The notes under the pieces are model-generated. The model was not told where the DNA came from. It saw nothing but the letters and a program-made list of their open reading frames with translations, and did no database searches. From NCBI RefSeq assembly GCF_002101785.1, contig NZ_LQPJ01000100.1, forward strand, positions 1 through 64,000: 64,000 nt of DNA, given 5' to 3'. The translations under genes were made by a program, and so were the position numbers. Of the stretch, positions 40,781 through 50,187 are shown in pieces. Every line of letters begins with the position of its first letter. Position 1 is the stretch's first letter. Origin of the DNA: Mycobacterium palustre (GTDB lineage: Bacteria; Actinomycetota; Actinomycetes; Mycobacteriales; Mycobacteriaceae).

Positions 40781-41445
40781 CCGTGCTGGTGGTCGACGAC
40801 GACTTCCGGGTCGCCAACATGCACGCCGAGGTCGTCAACACGCTGCCCGGCTTCACCGTGACCGCCACGGTGAACACGCTCGAGGCCGCGCGCAAGGCCC
40901 CCGCGGTCGACCTCGCGCTGGTCGACGTCTACCTGCCCGACGGTTCCGGGATCGACTTCGTCCGCGAATTGGACTGCGACAGCATGGTATTGACGGCGGC
41001 GACGGAGGCCGTCACGATCCGCGCCGCCATGTCCGCCGGGGCGCTGAGCTACCTCGTCAAGCCGTTCGCCACCACCGAGCTGGCCGCCCGCCTGGCCGGC
41101 TACGCGCGCTACCGCAAGATCCTGGCGTCCCAGAACCTCACGGCCGCCGACGTCGACGCGGCGCAGGACGCGCTGCGCCCCCGCGTCGCCGCCCCGACTC
41201 CCCCCACGATCGCGGCGTCGTCCACCAAACAGCTTGTGCTGCAGGCACTGCGAACCTCGGCCAAGGCCATGTCCGCGGCGGAGGTCTCCGCGTCGATCGG
41301 CATCTCGCGGGCGACCGCCCAGCGGTACCTGGCGGCGCTGGCCACCGCCGGTGACGTCACCGTCGGGCTGCGCTACGGCACCACCGGGCGGCCCGAACAG
41401 GAGTTCACCGCGTCGGACAACCGGCGACCCCGGCTACCGCGCTAA
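40762..41445 (+). CDS. CitB/DcuR-type response regulator
   Basis: A 227-residue regulator. The receiver domain spans residues ~6-120: acidic pair VVDDDF, phospho-acceptor D55 (ALVDVYLPDGSG), T/S switch (LTAAT) and K105 (YLVKPF). A short linker leads to a C-terminal HTH domain (QALRTSAKAMSAAEVSASIG, then RATAQRYL) typical of the CitB/DcuR/DpiA group. Pairing and overlap with the CitA-like kinase make it the cognate regulator. It ends 12 bp inside the 3' end of the convergent mmpL gene. Confidence 0.93.
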   Translation: MGDADLTVLVVDDDFRVANMHAEVVNTLPGFTVTATVNTLEAARKAPAVDLALVDVYLPDGSGIDFVRELDCDSMVLTAATEAVTIRAAMSAGALSYLVKPFATTELAARLAGYARYRKILASQNLTAADVDAAQDALRPRVAAPTPPTIAASSTKQLVLQALRTSAKAMSAAEVSASIGISRATAQRYLAALATAGDVTVGLRYGTTGRPEQEFTASDNRRPRLPR

Positions 41446-44349
41446 CTGGTAGTCCCCGGCCGAGCAGACGCAGACTCGCACCGGCGCGGGCGCGTTCACG
41501 CGCGTCCGCGTCTGCCCGCGGTCCTTGGGCTTGGCGGGCCACCAGTTCGCCTTGCCGACCAGGGCCGCCAGGGCCGGCACCGTGACGGTGCGCACCACGA
41601 AGGTGTCGATCAAGATGCCCATGCCGATGATGAATCCGGTCTGCACCATGGTCGAGAGGCTGCCGAACAACAGTCCGGACATCGAGGCCGCGAAGATGAT
41701 GCCCGCCGAGGTGATCACCCCGCCCGTCGAACGGACCGCGCGAACGATGCCCGAGCGGACGCCGGTGCGCGACTCTTCGCGGATCCGGGTGATCAGCAGC
41801 AGGTTGTAGTCCGCCCCGACCGCGACCAGCACGATGAACGCCGTCGCCTGCACGTTCCAGTAGATCGGCTGATGGAGCACGAACTGGAAGAAGACGACGC
41901 CCACTCCCACCGCCGACAGGAACGAGATCACCACGGACGCAATGAGATACAACGGCGCCACGATCGCGCGGAGCAGCAGCACGAGGATGAGGAACACGAT
42001 GAGCAGCGTCATCGCCACGATGAGGCGCACGTCGTGGTCGTAGTAGCCGCGAATCGCGCTGTACATCGCGGTCGTTCCGACCAACGAAATCGTCGCGTCC
42101 GACAGCGAGGTGTTCGGCTGCGCGCCGCGGGCCGTGTCGAGGATCGACGCGACCTGGTCCATCGCGGCCGTGCTGAACGGGTCGAATTTGGTTTCGACGA
42201 GGTAGCGCACCGAATGCCCGTCCGGTGAGAAGAACATCTTGGCCGCCTTCTTGAAATCGTCCGAGCCGAGCGCCTGGGGCGGGATGTACATGCCCGCCAT
42301 TGACTGCTGGCCGGCGTCGCGCTTCATCGACAGCAGCAGGTCGGCCGCCTGGTTCATGCCCAGGCCCATCTTCTTGGTCTGGTCGACCAGGGTCCGCACG
42401 CCGTCGGCCAGCCTGCGGCTGCCGTCGGCCAGCTGGTCGGCGGCCGCCTGCATCTGCGCGACCTTCTGCCGCATGCCCGCGGCGCCGTTGCCGGCGGTCC
42501 GCAACCCGTTGCCGGCCGCGGCCAGCAGCGCGCTCAGATTCCGCACGGCCGCTTGGATGCCGGCCACCGCGGGCCGCGGGTTCGCCCCGCCCAGCAGCGG
42601 GCCGGCGGCCGCCGCGACGCTGTCGGCCAGTGTCGCAACCGACCCGTTGGCCAGCCCGCGGATGTCGTCCAGCGTCCCGGCGGCCCCGGCGAGCTGTCGC
42701 TGCGCCTGGGCGACGGTGGCGGCGAGCTGGGTCATGGGGCCGCCGGCGCCGCGGAGTTGGTCGCGCACCTCGGCGAGGCTTGCCGCCAGTTTGTCCGCGC
42801 CGCCGGCCAGCGCGTCGAGGTCGGTGGCGCGGTCGCTGATCTGTGTCGACGCGTCGGCCAGCTTGCCGCCGACCGCTCCGGCTTGCGAGCTGAGCTTGGC
42901 CTGATCCAGCGGCTGGCCGTCGGGCCGCGTGATGCCGCGCACCGCGGCGATGTCCGGCAGCTGCGACACGCGTTGCGCCATCTGGTCGAGGTCGGCGAGC
43001 GCCCGCGACGTGCGGAGGTCGTGCGGCGAGCGGACGTAGATGTATTCCGGCAGCAGCGCGCTCGTCGAGAAGTGGTTCTGCATCGCCGAAAACCCGGCGT
43101 TGCTGGGGGCCGTTTGGGGAAGCTGCAGGCGGTCGTTGAAGGTGGGCCGAAGGAACGCCGCGCAGCAGGCGAGCGCGATCAACACCGACAGGCTGACCAG
43201 CAGGTGCGTCTTGGGCCGGCGAACCAGGTGCACGGCGGACCGCTGCCACAGGCGGCCGGCGAGCGCCGCGCGCGGCGCCACCCACCCGCGCCGGCCGGCC
43301 AGCGCGAGGATGGCCGGCAACAGCGTGACGGCGGCCAGAAACGCGATCGCGATCGAAATCGCAAGCGCCGGACCGATACTGGTGAAGGCCGGCAGCCGGG
43401 TGAAGACCATGCCCAGGAACGTGACCGCCACGGTCGCGGCGGATCCCGCGATCACCTCGCCGATGGAGCTCAGCGCCTTCTGCACGGCCGCGTCCGACTC
43501 GAGGCCGGACCGGATGTACTCGTGGTAGCGGCTGATCAAAAAGACCGCGTAATCGGTGCCGGCGCCGAAGATCATGGCGGTCATCAGCGCGATCGTCAGC
43601 GCCGAGACCCCGAGCCCGACCTGTGAGAGGGCGGACACCACGCCCTGGGCCGACGCCACCGAGACCCCGATGGTGATCAACGGCAGCAGCACGGTCACCG
43701 GCCGCCGGTAGATGACCAGCAGGATGATCAGCACGAACAACGCCGTGACGATCTCGGTCATGTGCATGTCGCGGGCGGTGACGATCGACATGTCCCCGAC
43801 CATGGCGGCCTGCCCGGTCACGTTCGCGGTGAGCGCGCTGCCCGCGGTGGAGCGCTTGACGACGTCGGTGATCCGTTGGTAGGCCGCCGAGGACTCGGGT
43901 GAGCCGGCGGGCGCCCGCAGCATCACCGCCAGGTATAGGGCCTTGTTGTCGGCGCTGACCAGCAGGGGGCGCAGCGCGGGCGTGGTCACCGCGTCCTGCA
44001 CGCCGGCCACGTCGCGCGCCGCGCCGCGCAGCGTCGCGGCCAGCTTGCCGTAGGCGTCCTCGTCGGCCGGTTGCAGGCCCCGGTCGCCGGTGAGGACGAC
44101 GATCAGGACATTCTGGGCCGATTCGCCGAAGTCCTTGGCCATCTGCTCGGCGGCCGCCATCGCCTTGGCCGGCAGCGGCTGCACCGTCTGGCCCTCGACC
44201 ACCTTGGCCAGCGGTGGGAAGGCGACGGCCAGCACCGCCACCGCCGCGGCCCAGGCCGCGATCACGAGCCACGGCGCGCGCACCGCGGCGCGACCCAGCA
44301 CGCCGAACGCGCCGGTGCCGGCCTTGGGCGTGGTGGACTGCTTGGTCAT
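41434..44349 (-). CDS. mmpL: MmpL-family RND lipid transporter
   Basis: A 971-residue inner-membrane transporter with the MMPL layout: TM1 (residues ~28-48), a large extracytoplasmic loop, TM2-6 with MTAMIFGAGTDYAVFLISRY, a long second loop (~410-740) rich in alanine and predicted coiled coil, and a second TM block with AVGADYNLLLITRIREE. The paired GTDY/GADY motifs hold the proton-relay Asp-Tyr dyads. MmpL proteins export lipids such as trehalose esters or phthiocerol lipids. It ends the papA-WS/DGAT x2-mmpL unit and probably exports its product. The exact MmpL number is not assigned. Confidence 0.92.
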   Translation of the reverse strand: MTKQSTTPKAGTGAFGVLGRAAVRAPWLVIAAWAAAVAVLAVAFPPLAKVVEGQTVQPLPAKAMAAAEQMAKDFGESAQNVLIVVLTGDRGLQPADEDAYGKLAATLRGAARDVAGVQDAVTTPALRPLLVSADNKALYLAVMLRAPAGSPESSAAYQRITDVVKRSTAGSALTANVTGQAAMVGDMSIVTARDMHMTEIVTALFVLIILLVIYRRPVTVLLPLITIGVSVASAQGVVSALSQVGLGVSALTIALMTAMIFGAGTDYAVFLISRYHEYIRSGLESDAAVQKALSSIGEVIAGSAATVAVTFLGMVFTRLPAFTSIGPALAISIAIAFLAAVTLLPAILALAGRRGWVAPRAALAGRLWQRSAVHLVRRPKTHLLVSLSVLIALACCAAFLRPTFNDRLQLPQTAPSNAGFSAMQNHFSTSALLPEYIYVRSPHDLRTSRALADLDQMAQRVSQLPDIAAVRGITRPDGQPLDQAKLSSQAGAVGGKLADASTQISDRATDLDALAGGADKLAASLAEVRDQLRGAGGPMTQLAATVAQAQRQLAGAAGTLDDIRGLANGSVATLADSVAAAAGPLLGGANPRPAVAGIQAAVRNLSALLAAAGNGLRTAGNGAAGMRQKVAQMQAAADQLADGSRRLADGVRTLVDQTKKMGLGMNQAADLLLSMKRDAGQQSMAGMYIPPQALGSDDFKKAAKMFFSPDGHSVRYLVETKFDPFSTAAMDQVASILDTARGAQPNTSLSDATISLVGTTAMYSAIRGYYDHDVRLIVAMTLLIVFLILVLLLRAIVAPLYLIASVVISFLSAVGVGVVFFQFVLHQPIYWNVQATAFIVLVAVGADYNLLLITRIREESRTGVRSGIVRAVRSTGGVITSAGIIFAASMSGLLFGSLSTMVQTGFIIGMGILIDTFVVRTVTVPALAALVGKANWWPAKPKDRGQTRTRVNAPAPVRVCVCSAGDYQLAR

Positions 44350-44427
44350 TTTTCAAACCCCTCATCGTCGGGCCGCGAACGACTTTCGCCTCGGTACGGC
44401 GAACTTATGGCGCCGCAGGCGCCGGGG

Positions 44428-44487
44428 TCTCGCTTGTGAGCGATAGTCGGAAATAGCGACGATTCCCCGGTTTTGCGCGTTGTGCTC
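44428..44487 (+). repeat. 60-bp promoter repeat, copy A (upstream of mmpL)
   Basis: Begins TCTCGCTTGTGAGCGATAGT and ends GCGCGTTGTGCTC. It lies 79 bp upstream of mmpL and 9 bp downstream of the acyltransferase stop. It is identical to copy B (48871-48930) at 53 of 60 positions. The 3' core also occurs at 39056. Orientation is the same in all copies on the plus strand. Confidence 0.85.
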
Positions 44488-44496
44488 GCCGCGCGG

Positions 44497-45849
44497 CTAC
44501 CCCGCCGCCGCCGGCTCGCGGCACGGCCAGCCGATGGTGGCGTTCAGCGACAGGTCGTTCAGGGCGCCCGAAAGTGCTTGCCGCAGCGTCCCATTCGAGG
44601 GTTTACGGCCCGGCTGGTACGCGACGACGGAGACGAAAACCTCCCCGTTGACCCGGCCCGAGGCCACGGACAGCATTCCGCCGAACCGGTCCATGATCGA
44701 CGTGCTGACGTCGGGGTGGGGAGCCTTGATGGCGAACCGGTCGGCCCGGGTGCCGTCCGGCCGGTAGGCGTCCGGGTCGACCACGCCGATGTTGGAGGAG
44801 ACGACCGCGGTGGGGCTGCCGGCGGCCGCCCCGGCGATCCGCCTGACCAGCCGCCGCGGCATCAGCGGAACGAGGGGCAGCAGTTCCCGCCGGTTGTCCG
44901 GGACGTCCCCCCGGCGGATCAGCGCCCGCTTGGTCGCGGCGCGGATCTCGCGCAGGTCGGTCGCCGCGCGGACGGGGTCGACGGTGATGTCGACGTTGCC
45001 GACGGCGTTGGCGCGGGTGTCGCCCGCGGTGCGCTCGTTGACGGGGATGCCCACGGTGACGGCGCCGTCGGCGGTGACCCGTCCCACGCGCTGGGCCAGG
45101 CGGGCCGCCAGCCCCGCGAGGAGGCTGTTGCTGGTCCCGCCGAGCGCCTCGGCGCGGGCGTCCCACTCGGCGGCGTCGACGAAGATGGTTTCCGTTGGCA
45201 GCGTGATGGTTTCGTCGGCGCCGCGGGGAGACGCCGGTGGCGGGCCGGCCCGGACCGGGCCGTCGTGGCCGGGCCGCGCGAGCCGTGCGGCGGCGCGCAA
45301 GGCGCGGCCGATGTCGGGGAGGTCGCGCGCGAGCCGGCCGGCGTCCTCGCGCAGCGCGCGCCAGCGCCGGCGCGACCCGGCGGCGGGCCACTCGATCGGG
45401 TCGGGGCGGCCCGCGGCGGCGTCGGCCAGGGCGTCGCAGAGCCCGATGCCGTCGGTGAGCACGTGCGGGACGACCAGGCTCACCCCCGCGCCGCCGTCGG
45501 TGAACGGCAGCACCGCCAGCTGCCAGCCGGGCCCGCGCTCGACGTCGAGCGGCGTGGCGGCCTGCTCGCGCAGCCAGGCGTCGAAGTCCTCGCGCGGCCG
45601 CGGGGTCGCGGCGATCTCGAGCTCGGCGTCATCGGCGGGTGCGACCCAGCGGTGCCGGCCGAACGGCAGCGCCGAGCGCTCGATCCGGCGCGACAGCCGG
45701 CCCCGCTGCAGGTTGCGGTGGAACCGGCGCAGGCCGTCGAGGTCGATCGCTCGCTCGTAGACCCAGACGCACTGCAGCTGGCCGAGGACTTTGGTCGCGC
45801 GCTCCAGGGTGGCGAAGGTCTGGTCGAAGAGGTCGAGCGTGGTGTTCAT
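44497..45849 (-). CDS. WS/DGAT-like condensation-fold acyltransferase B (tandem copy)
   Basis: A 450-residue CoA-dependent acyltransferase-fold protein related to wax ester synthase/diacylglycerol acyltransferases. The catalytic HxxxDG is seen in VVPHVLTDGIG; the first His of HHxxxDG is replaced by Pro, but the catalytic second His is kept. The C-terminal structural motif resembles PxxPxxSNI..G (VVSSNIGVVDPDAYRPDGTR). About 70% identical by eye to its upstream neighbour, so a tandem duplication. It probably acylates an alcohol or sugar of the lipid exported by the adjacent MmpL. Confidence 0.83.
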   Translation of the reverse strand: MNTTLDLFDQTFATLERATKVLGQLQCVWVYERAIDLDGLRRFHRNLQRGRLSRRIERSALPFGRHRWVAPADDAELEIAATPRPREDFDAWLREQAATPLDVERGPGWQLAVLPFTDGGAGVSLVVPHVLTDGIGLCDALADAAAGRPDPIEWPAAGSRRRWRALREDAGRLARDLPDIGRALRAAARLARPGHDGPVRAGPPPASPRGADETITLPTETIFVDAAEWDARAEALGGTSNSLLAGLAARLAQRVGRVTADGAVTVGIPVNERTAGDTRANAVGNVDITVDPVRAATDLREIRAATKRALIRRGDVPDNRRELLPLVPLMPRRLVRRIAGAAAGSPTAVVSSNIGVVDPDAYRPDGTRADRFAIKAPHPDVSTSIMDRFGGMLSVASGRVNGEVFVSVVAYQPGRKPSNGTLRQALSGALNDLSLNATIGWPCREPAAAG

Positions 45850-45877
45850 GTGCCTTGTTCCTGTCGTCTGTCGGGGT

Positions 45878-47233
45878 CTATCGGGCCGCGAGCGCGGGGG
45901 CCGGCCAGCCGCTGGTGGCGTTGAGTGAGAAGTCGTGCAATGCGCCCGAAAGCGCTTGCCGCAGAGCGTCCTTGGAGTTTTGCCGACCCGGCTGGTACGC
46001 CTGCACCGAGACGAAGACCTGGCCGTGCACGCGCGCCGACAGCAGGGCCAGCACCCCGCCGACGCGTTCCATCGTCGCCCGGGTCATGCCCGGGTACAGC
46101 GAGGTCACCGAGACGTAGTCCGCGTCGGTGCCGTCTGGCCGGTTGACCTCCGCGGGGGCCGCGCCGAGGTTGGAGGAGACGACGCCGGTGGCATTGCCGG
46201 TGGCGACGCCCACGCACCGCTTGGCGACCCGCTTGGGCAGCAGCGGGACGAGGGGCAGCAGTGCCTCCCGCTCGTCCGACGCCTCCTGGCGGTGAATCAG
46301 CGCCCGCTTGATCGCGGCCCGGATCTCGCGCAGGTCGGTGGCCGCGGGCGCGGGGTCGACGGTGACGTCGACGTTGGCGACGGCGTTGGCGCGGGTGTCG
46401 CCCGCGGTGCGCTCGCTGACGGGAATCGCCAGGGCGACCGAGCCGTCGGCGCCGACGCGCCCCACGCGCTGGGCGAGCCGGGCCGCCAGCCCCGCGAGCA
46501 GCGCGTTGCTGGTGCCGCCGAGCGCCTCGGCGCGGGCGTCCCACTCCGCGGCGTCGAGGAAGACCGTCGTCGTGGGGATGGTGACGGGCTCGTCCGCGCC
46601 GCCGGCCGGCGTGGCGGCGGGACCGGCCTGCTCGGCGCCGCGGTCGCGCCGTGCCCGACGCGCCGCGGCGGCGGCGGCTTTCAACGCGCGCCGGACGGCC
46701 GGCAGGTCGCGGGCGGTCTGGCGGGCGTCCTCGCGCAGGGCCTGCCAGCGTCGGCGCGCCCCGGCGGCGGGCCAGTCGATGGCGCTGTCGTAGCCGCAGG
46801 CCGCTTCCATCACCGCCAGGCAGCCGGCCATGCCGTCGGCCAGGCTGTGCAGGGCGACCAGGCTCACCCCCGCGCCGCCGTCGGTGAACGGCAGCACCGC
46901 GAGGTGAAAACCCGGTCCGCGCTCGGCGTCCAGGGGAGTTGCGGCCTGCTCGCCCAGCCAGGCGTCGAACTCCTCGCGCGGCCGCGGCGTCGCGACGATC
47001 TCGAGCTCGGCGTCATCGGCGGGTGCGACCCACCGGTGCCGGCCGAACGGCAGCGGCGAGCGTTCGATGCGCCGCGCCAGCCGGCCCCGCATCAGGTGGC
47101 GGTGAAACCGGCGCAGGCCGTCCAGGTCGACCCCGCGGTTGTACACCCAGACGCACTGCCCCACGCCGGTGACCCCGGTCGCCTCCTCGAAGCGGAACAG
47201 GGCCTGGTCGAACAGGTCGAGGACGTTGGTCAT
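45878..47233 (-). CDS. WS/DGAT-like condensation-fold acyltransferase A (tandem copy)
   Basis: A 451-residue paralogue of the next gene. HxxxDG is ALHSLADGMAG, with L in place of the first His. Blocks such as VDLDGLRRFHRHLMRGRLAR, LPFGRHRWVAPADDAELEI and VFLDAAEWDARAEALGGTSN are nearly identical in the two genes. AAAGGA lies upstream of the ATG at 47233; a longer frame upstream would enter papA. Spacing to its neighbours is 28 and 31 bp, which indicates one operon from papA to mmpL. Confidence 0.83.
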   Translation of the reverse strand: MTNVLDLFDQALFRFEEATGVTGVGQCVWVYNRGVDLDGLRRFHRHLMRGRLARRIERSPLPFGRHRWVAPADDAELEIVATPRPREEFDAWLGEQAATPLDAERGPGFHLAVLPFTDGGAGVSLVALHSLADGMAGCLAVMEAACGYDSAIDWPAAGARRRWQALREDARQTARDLPAVRRALKAAAAAARRARRDRGAEQAGPAATPAGGADEPVTIPTTTVFLDAAEWDARAEALGGTSNALLAGLAARLAQRVGRVGADGSVALAIPVSERTAGDTRANAVANVDVTVDPAPAATDLREIRAAIKRALIHRQEASDEREALLPLVPLLPKRVAKRCVGVATGNATGVVSSNLGAAPAEVNRPDGTDADYVSVTSLYPGMTRATMERVGGVLALLSARVHGQVFVSVQAYQPGRQNSKDALRQALSGALHDFSLNATSGWPAPALAAR

Positions 47234-47264
47234 GTCGGTCGGTCCTTTCCTAATCAGGGGTTTG

Positions 47265-48719
47265 TCAGCGGCTGATGACCGGTATGCCGTGCGACGAATT
47301 GGCGTGGTGTGCAACGGCATCCGTCCAGCCCGAGGTGGACTTGACGGCGTAGGCGAACGCCCGGGTGAGCGCCGCGAGGTAGCGGTGCACCGACTTGCGG
47401 GCCTCGGGGTTGTCCGGGAATGAGATCGTCGCGGTGGTCTTGTCGGCCTGACGGTTGATCCACAGGTTGACTCCGCCGTGTGACAGGTTGTCGGCGTAGG
47501 TGCCCCAGTTGGTCTCTTCGAAGAGGCCGAAGGCGGGGATCTTCCGAAAATCCATGAAGGACACCATCATTGCCCGGTGGTCGGGTGGCGCGATGCCCAA
47601 CTCGAGTGGGGCCGCCAGTTCGAGCGCGCGCTCGACGGGCACGTCGGCGAGGGCCTTGGCGGCGCCGAACGACTCCTGAGCGGCCCGGGCCGCCTCGGCG
47701 AAGGTGGCGGTGCAGATCGGCACGCTGACCGGGACCAGGTTGGCGAACCACCCGACGGTCATCGAGTCGACGCCCGGCGTGCGCGTGTCGTACGGCGTGA
47801 AGCCGTGATAGGTTGCGGCGCCGGTGAACTCGTGCTCGGTGAAGGCCGCGCAGGCCAGCACTCCCCCGCTGAACCGGGCCCCGGCCGCGTGGCAGGCGAT
47901 CTCGAACGACTCGGTGTCGGCGGCGTCCAGCAGGTCGACCGTGATGAAGGCGCCCTTGTTGGCGGCCCCGCCGTCGCCGAGCGGCAGCGGGAAGGTCGGC
48001 CACTGGCCGCCGGCGTCGCGCGCGAAGTCGATCCACGCCTTGACCTCCGGTGCGGACAGGGTCAACCCCGCGAGGCCGTCGCGCTGGCGCGCGGCGTAGG
48101 CGCGGTAGCTCGCCACCTGTGGCAGCGCGACGGGCTCGGCCCCGGGCTGCGACAGGTGCTGGTAGGTCAAATGGACGTCGAAGAAGATCAGGCCGGCCGA
48201 CATCCCGTCGATGTGCAGGTGGTCGACGCTGGCGTAGAAGGTGAAGTGGTCGGCGTGCTGGACGACGCCGAACGTGAAGCAGTCCCACTCGAGCGTCGGC
48301 GGCGTCGTCGTCAGCGCGTGCGTGCGAACCTGCTCGGCGCTCATGTGGCCGAACTCGGTGGGCACCAGGTCGATGGCCCGGGGGTCCTCGATCGTGCGGC
48401 GGACGATGACGCCGTCCTCGAGCTGGAACCAGTCGTGGTAGGCGTCGTGACGGCGGACGTGCGCGGTGATCGTCGCCGTCATCGCCGCGATGTCACATGC
48501 ACCGGGGATGTCCCACGCCACCACCATCAGCCGGGGCAGTTGCGCGCCCCGCTTCGCGGCGTCGTGGGCGGTCCGCAGGTGGCGAGCGCGCTGGTAACTG
48601 GGCGCCAAGTCGCTGCGCGGCGCGATGCGGGCCGCGGCGCGCGCGGCGGCCGAGGCCCGCCACGTGACGACCCGACCCTCGCCCGGCTGCCACCCGTCGA
48701 TGCTTCCCAGTGCGACCAT
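47265..48719 (-). CDS. PapA-family condensation acyltransferase
   Basis: A 484-residue acyltransferase of the polyketide-associated protein group. The HxxxDG active site is VDHLHIDGMSAGLIFF (residues ~170-185); MVGWFANLVPV (GWF.N.VP) and a C-terminal SFMDFRKIPAF match PapA1/PapA3-type enzymes, which transfer long acyl chains to trehalose. GGGGAAA precedes the ATG. It is the first gene of the lipid unit and has the 60-bp repeat 152 bp upstream. The substrate cannot be read from sequence; no polyketide synthase is near. Confidence 0.88.
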   Translation of the reverse strand: MVALGSIDGWQPGEGRVVTWRASAAARAAARIAPRSDLAPSYQRARHLRTAHDAAKRGAQLPRLMVVAWDIPGACDIAAMTATITAHVRRHDAYHDWFQLEDGVIVRRTIEDPRAIDLVPTEFGHMSAEQVRTHALTTTPPTLEWDCFTFGVVQHADHFTFYASVDHLHIDGMSAGLIFFDVHLTYQHLSQPGAEPVALPQVASYRAYAARQRDGLAGLTLSAPEVKAWIDFARDAGGQWPTFPLPLGDGGAANKGAFITVDLLDAADTESFEIACHAAGARFSGGVLACAAFTEHEFTGAATYHGFTPYDTRTPGVDSMTVGWFANLVPVSVPICTATFAEAARAAQESFGAAKALADVPVERALELAAPLELGIAPPDHRAMMVSFMDFRKIPAFGLFEETNWGTYADNLSHGGVNLWINRQADKTTATISFPDNPEARKSVHRYLAALTRAFAYAVKSTSGWTDAVAHHANSSHGIPVISR

Positions 48720-48870
48720 TTTCCCCGACCCCGTTTCTCGTGTCGTGCCGCGGCCCGATCGCAATCTCGCGAAAGTGGTTGCCGCGAGCGGCTTTTCGGC
48801 TCATGCGGCGTTCCTGCGGCGTATTCGGTTATCAGCTGAAACCGAAGTTACGGCGCGACGGTGTGGGGAG

Positions 48871-48930
48871 TCTCGCTTGTGGGCGATAGTCGAACTAAGC
48901 GACGATTACCCGGTTTTGCGCATTGTGCTC
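48871..48930 (+). repeat. 60-bp promoter repeat, copy B (upstream of papA)
   Basis: Begins TCTCGCTTGTGGGCGATAGT and ends GCGCATTGTGCTC. It lies 152 bp upstream of papA and 29 bp from the stop of the flavoprotein gene. 53 of 60 positions match copy A; its core is closest to the motif at the kinase promoter. Confidence 0.85.
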
Positions 48931-48958
48931 AGCGTGAGGTGTTGGCGGCGTTACGGAT

Positions 48959-50143
48959 TCACAGCCCCGGCTGATCGTCGATGATGCCCAGCCAGATCTG
49001 CGCCGCGTCGATGGCCACCTTCTCGCTGATGAAGGCGTGCTGGGTTCCGGTGTACATGTCGCGGAAGGCGCGCTCCAGGCGGCTGCCCTCGCGGATGGAG
49101 CTGGTGCCCGCGACCAGATGGGCCCACTCGGCGCAGGCCCGGGCCGTGTCGGTCGCGTAGACGGCGGCCACCCGCATGTCGGCGCGCAGGGCCGGTGTCA
49201 GGTCGTCGCCGGCCGCGACGGCCGCCTCGGCGGTGCCGAACGCGTCGAGCACCAGCAGGCGGGCGGCGCGCCACGCCGCCCGGTGGTGGGCCAGCCCCTT
49301 CTGGAAGGTCGGCCGGCTGGCCAGCGACGCCATGTCGCTCATCCGGAACTTCGTGGCGGCCAGCTCCTGGACGTCGTCGAGCATGCTCTTGGCGACCCCG
49401 AGCGCCCACGACGCGTGGCCCGCGGCGGTGACCGGCATCAGCCCCATCCGGGTGGCCGGCGACGCGCCGCGGTGGGGCTCGCGCACGAACAGCTCGAAGG
49501 TGCGCTCGGCGGGCACGAACAGGTCCTGCGCGCTGTAGTCGTAGGACCCGGTTCCCTTGAGCCCCTGGACGAACCAGCCGTCGTCGAAGCTGATCTGGTC
49601 GCGCGGCACCACGGCGACCCGCATCTCCGGGAAGCCCTCGCTGATCCAGCGCATCTCGCCGTCGTCCATCGGCAGGAACCCGGCCGCGATGTATTGGGAG
49701 TGGCCGATGCCCGAGCCGAAGTTCCACGCCCCGTTCACAACGTAGCCGCCGTCGACGGCGGTGCCCTGCCCGTTGGGGAAGAACTGGCCGCCCAGGGTGA
49801 CGCGGTTGTTGTGGGCCGTGAACACCTCCGCGAAGCCCTCGTCGGGCAGGTAGGCCGCGGCGGCGAAGGACGACGGCAGGTTGGCGATCCCGATCCAGCC
49901 GAACGACCCGTCCTGCCAAGCCATTTCGATCCAGGTCTCGATCATCTCGGCGAACGACGGCTCGACACCGCCGGCCGGGACGGGGTTGAAGGCCGACATC
50001 AGCCCGGTGGCCCACATCTCGTCGACGATCGCGGGGGTGAGGGTGCGGGCCCGCTCGGATTCCGCCGCCTGCGCGCGAACCAGCTCTCGCATTCCGCGGG
50101 CCAGCGAGACCACGCGGTCGTCCGTGTCGGCCAACGACGTCAT
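48959..50143 (-). CDS. HsaA/DszC-like acyl-CoA-dehydrogenase-fold flavoprotein monooxygenase
   Basis: A 394-residue flavoprotein with acyl-CoA dehydrogenase fold but motifs of the flavin-dependent hydroxylase group: DGSFGWIGIANLPSSFAAAA, VNGAWNFGSGIGHSQYIAAG, GTGSYDYSAQDLFVPAERTF and HLVAGTSSIREGSRLERAFR. This group (HsaA, DszC, p-hydroxyphenylacetate C2 component) uses reduced FMN from a partner reductase. GAGGAG lies before the ATG at 50143; an upstream in-frame ATG at 50158 is less likely. No reductase gene is adjacent. Confidence 0.85.
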   Translation of the reverse strand: MTSLADTDDRVVSLARGMRELVRAQAAESERARTLTPAIVDEMWATGLMSAFNPVPAGGVEPSFAEMIETWIEMAWQDGSFGWIGIANLPSSFAAAAYLPDEGFAEVFTAHNNRVTLGGQFFPNGQGTAVDGGYVVNGAWNFGSGIGHSQYIAAGFLPMDDGEMRWISEGFPEMRVAVVPRDQISFDDGWFVQGLKGTGSYDYSAQDLFVPAERTFELFVREPHRGASPATRMGLMPVTAAGHASWALGVAKSMLDDVQELAATKFRMSDMASLASRPTFQKGLAHHRAAWRAARLLVLDAFGTAEAAVAAGDDLTPALRADMRVAAVYATDTARACAEWAHLVAGTSSIREGSRLERAFRDMYTGTQHAFISEKVAIDAAQIWLGIIDDQPGL

Positions 50144-50187
50144 CGGCGTACTCCTCATCGAGCGGCGGATCGCCTAACTCTACGGCG

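Noticed and set aside
47233..47320. Extended start for the first WS/DGAT-like gene (MPLHTTPIRR...)
   Set aside because: The extension enters the papA 3' end; AAAGGA is placed for the ATG at 47233 and the paralogue starts at the matching residue.
44428..48930. The 60-bp repeats as ends of an insertion element
   Set aside because: They are direct, imperfect, lie in promoter gaps and flank ordinary lipid genes without a transposase; a duplicated regulatory region is the simpler reading.
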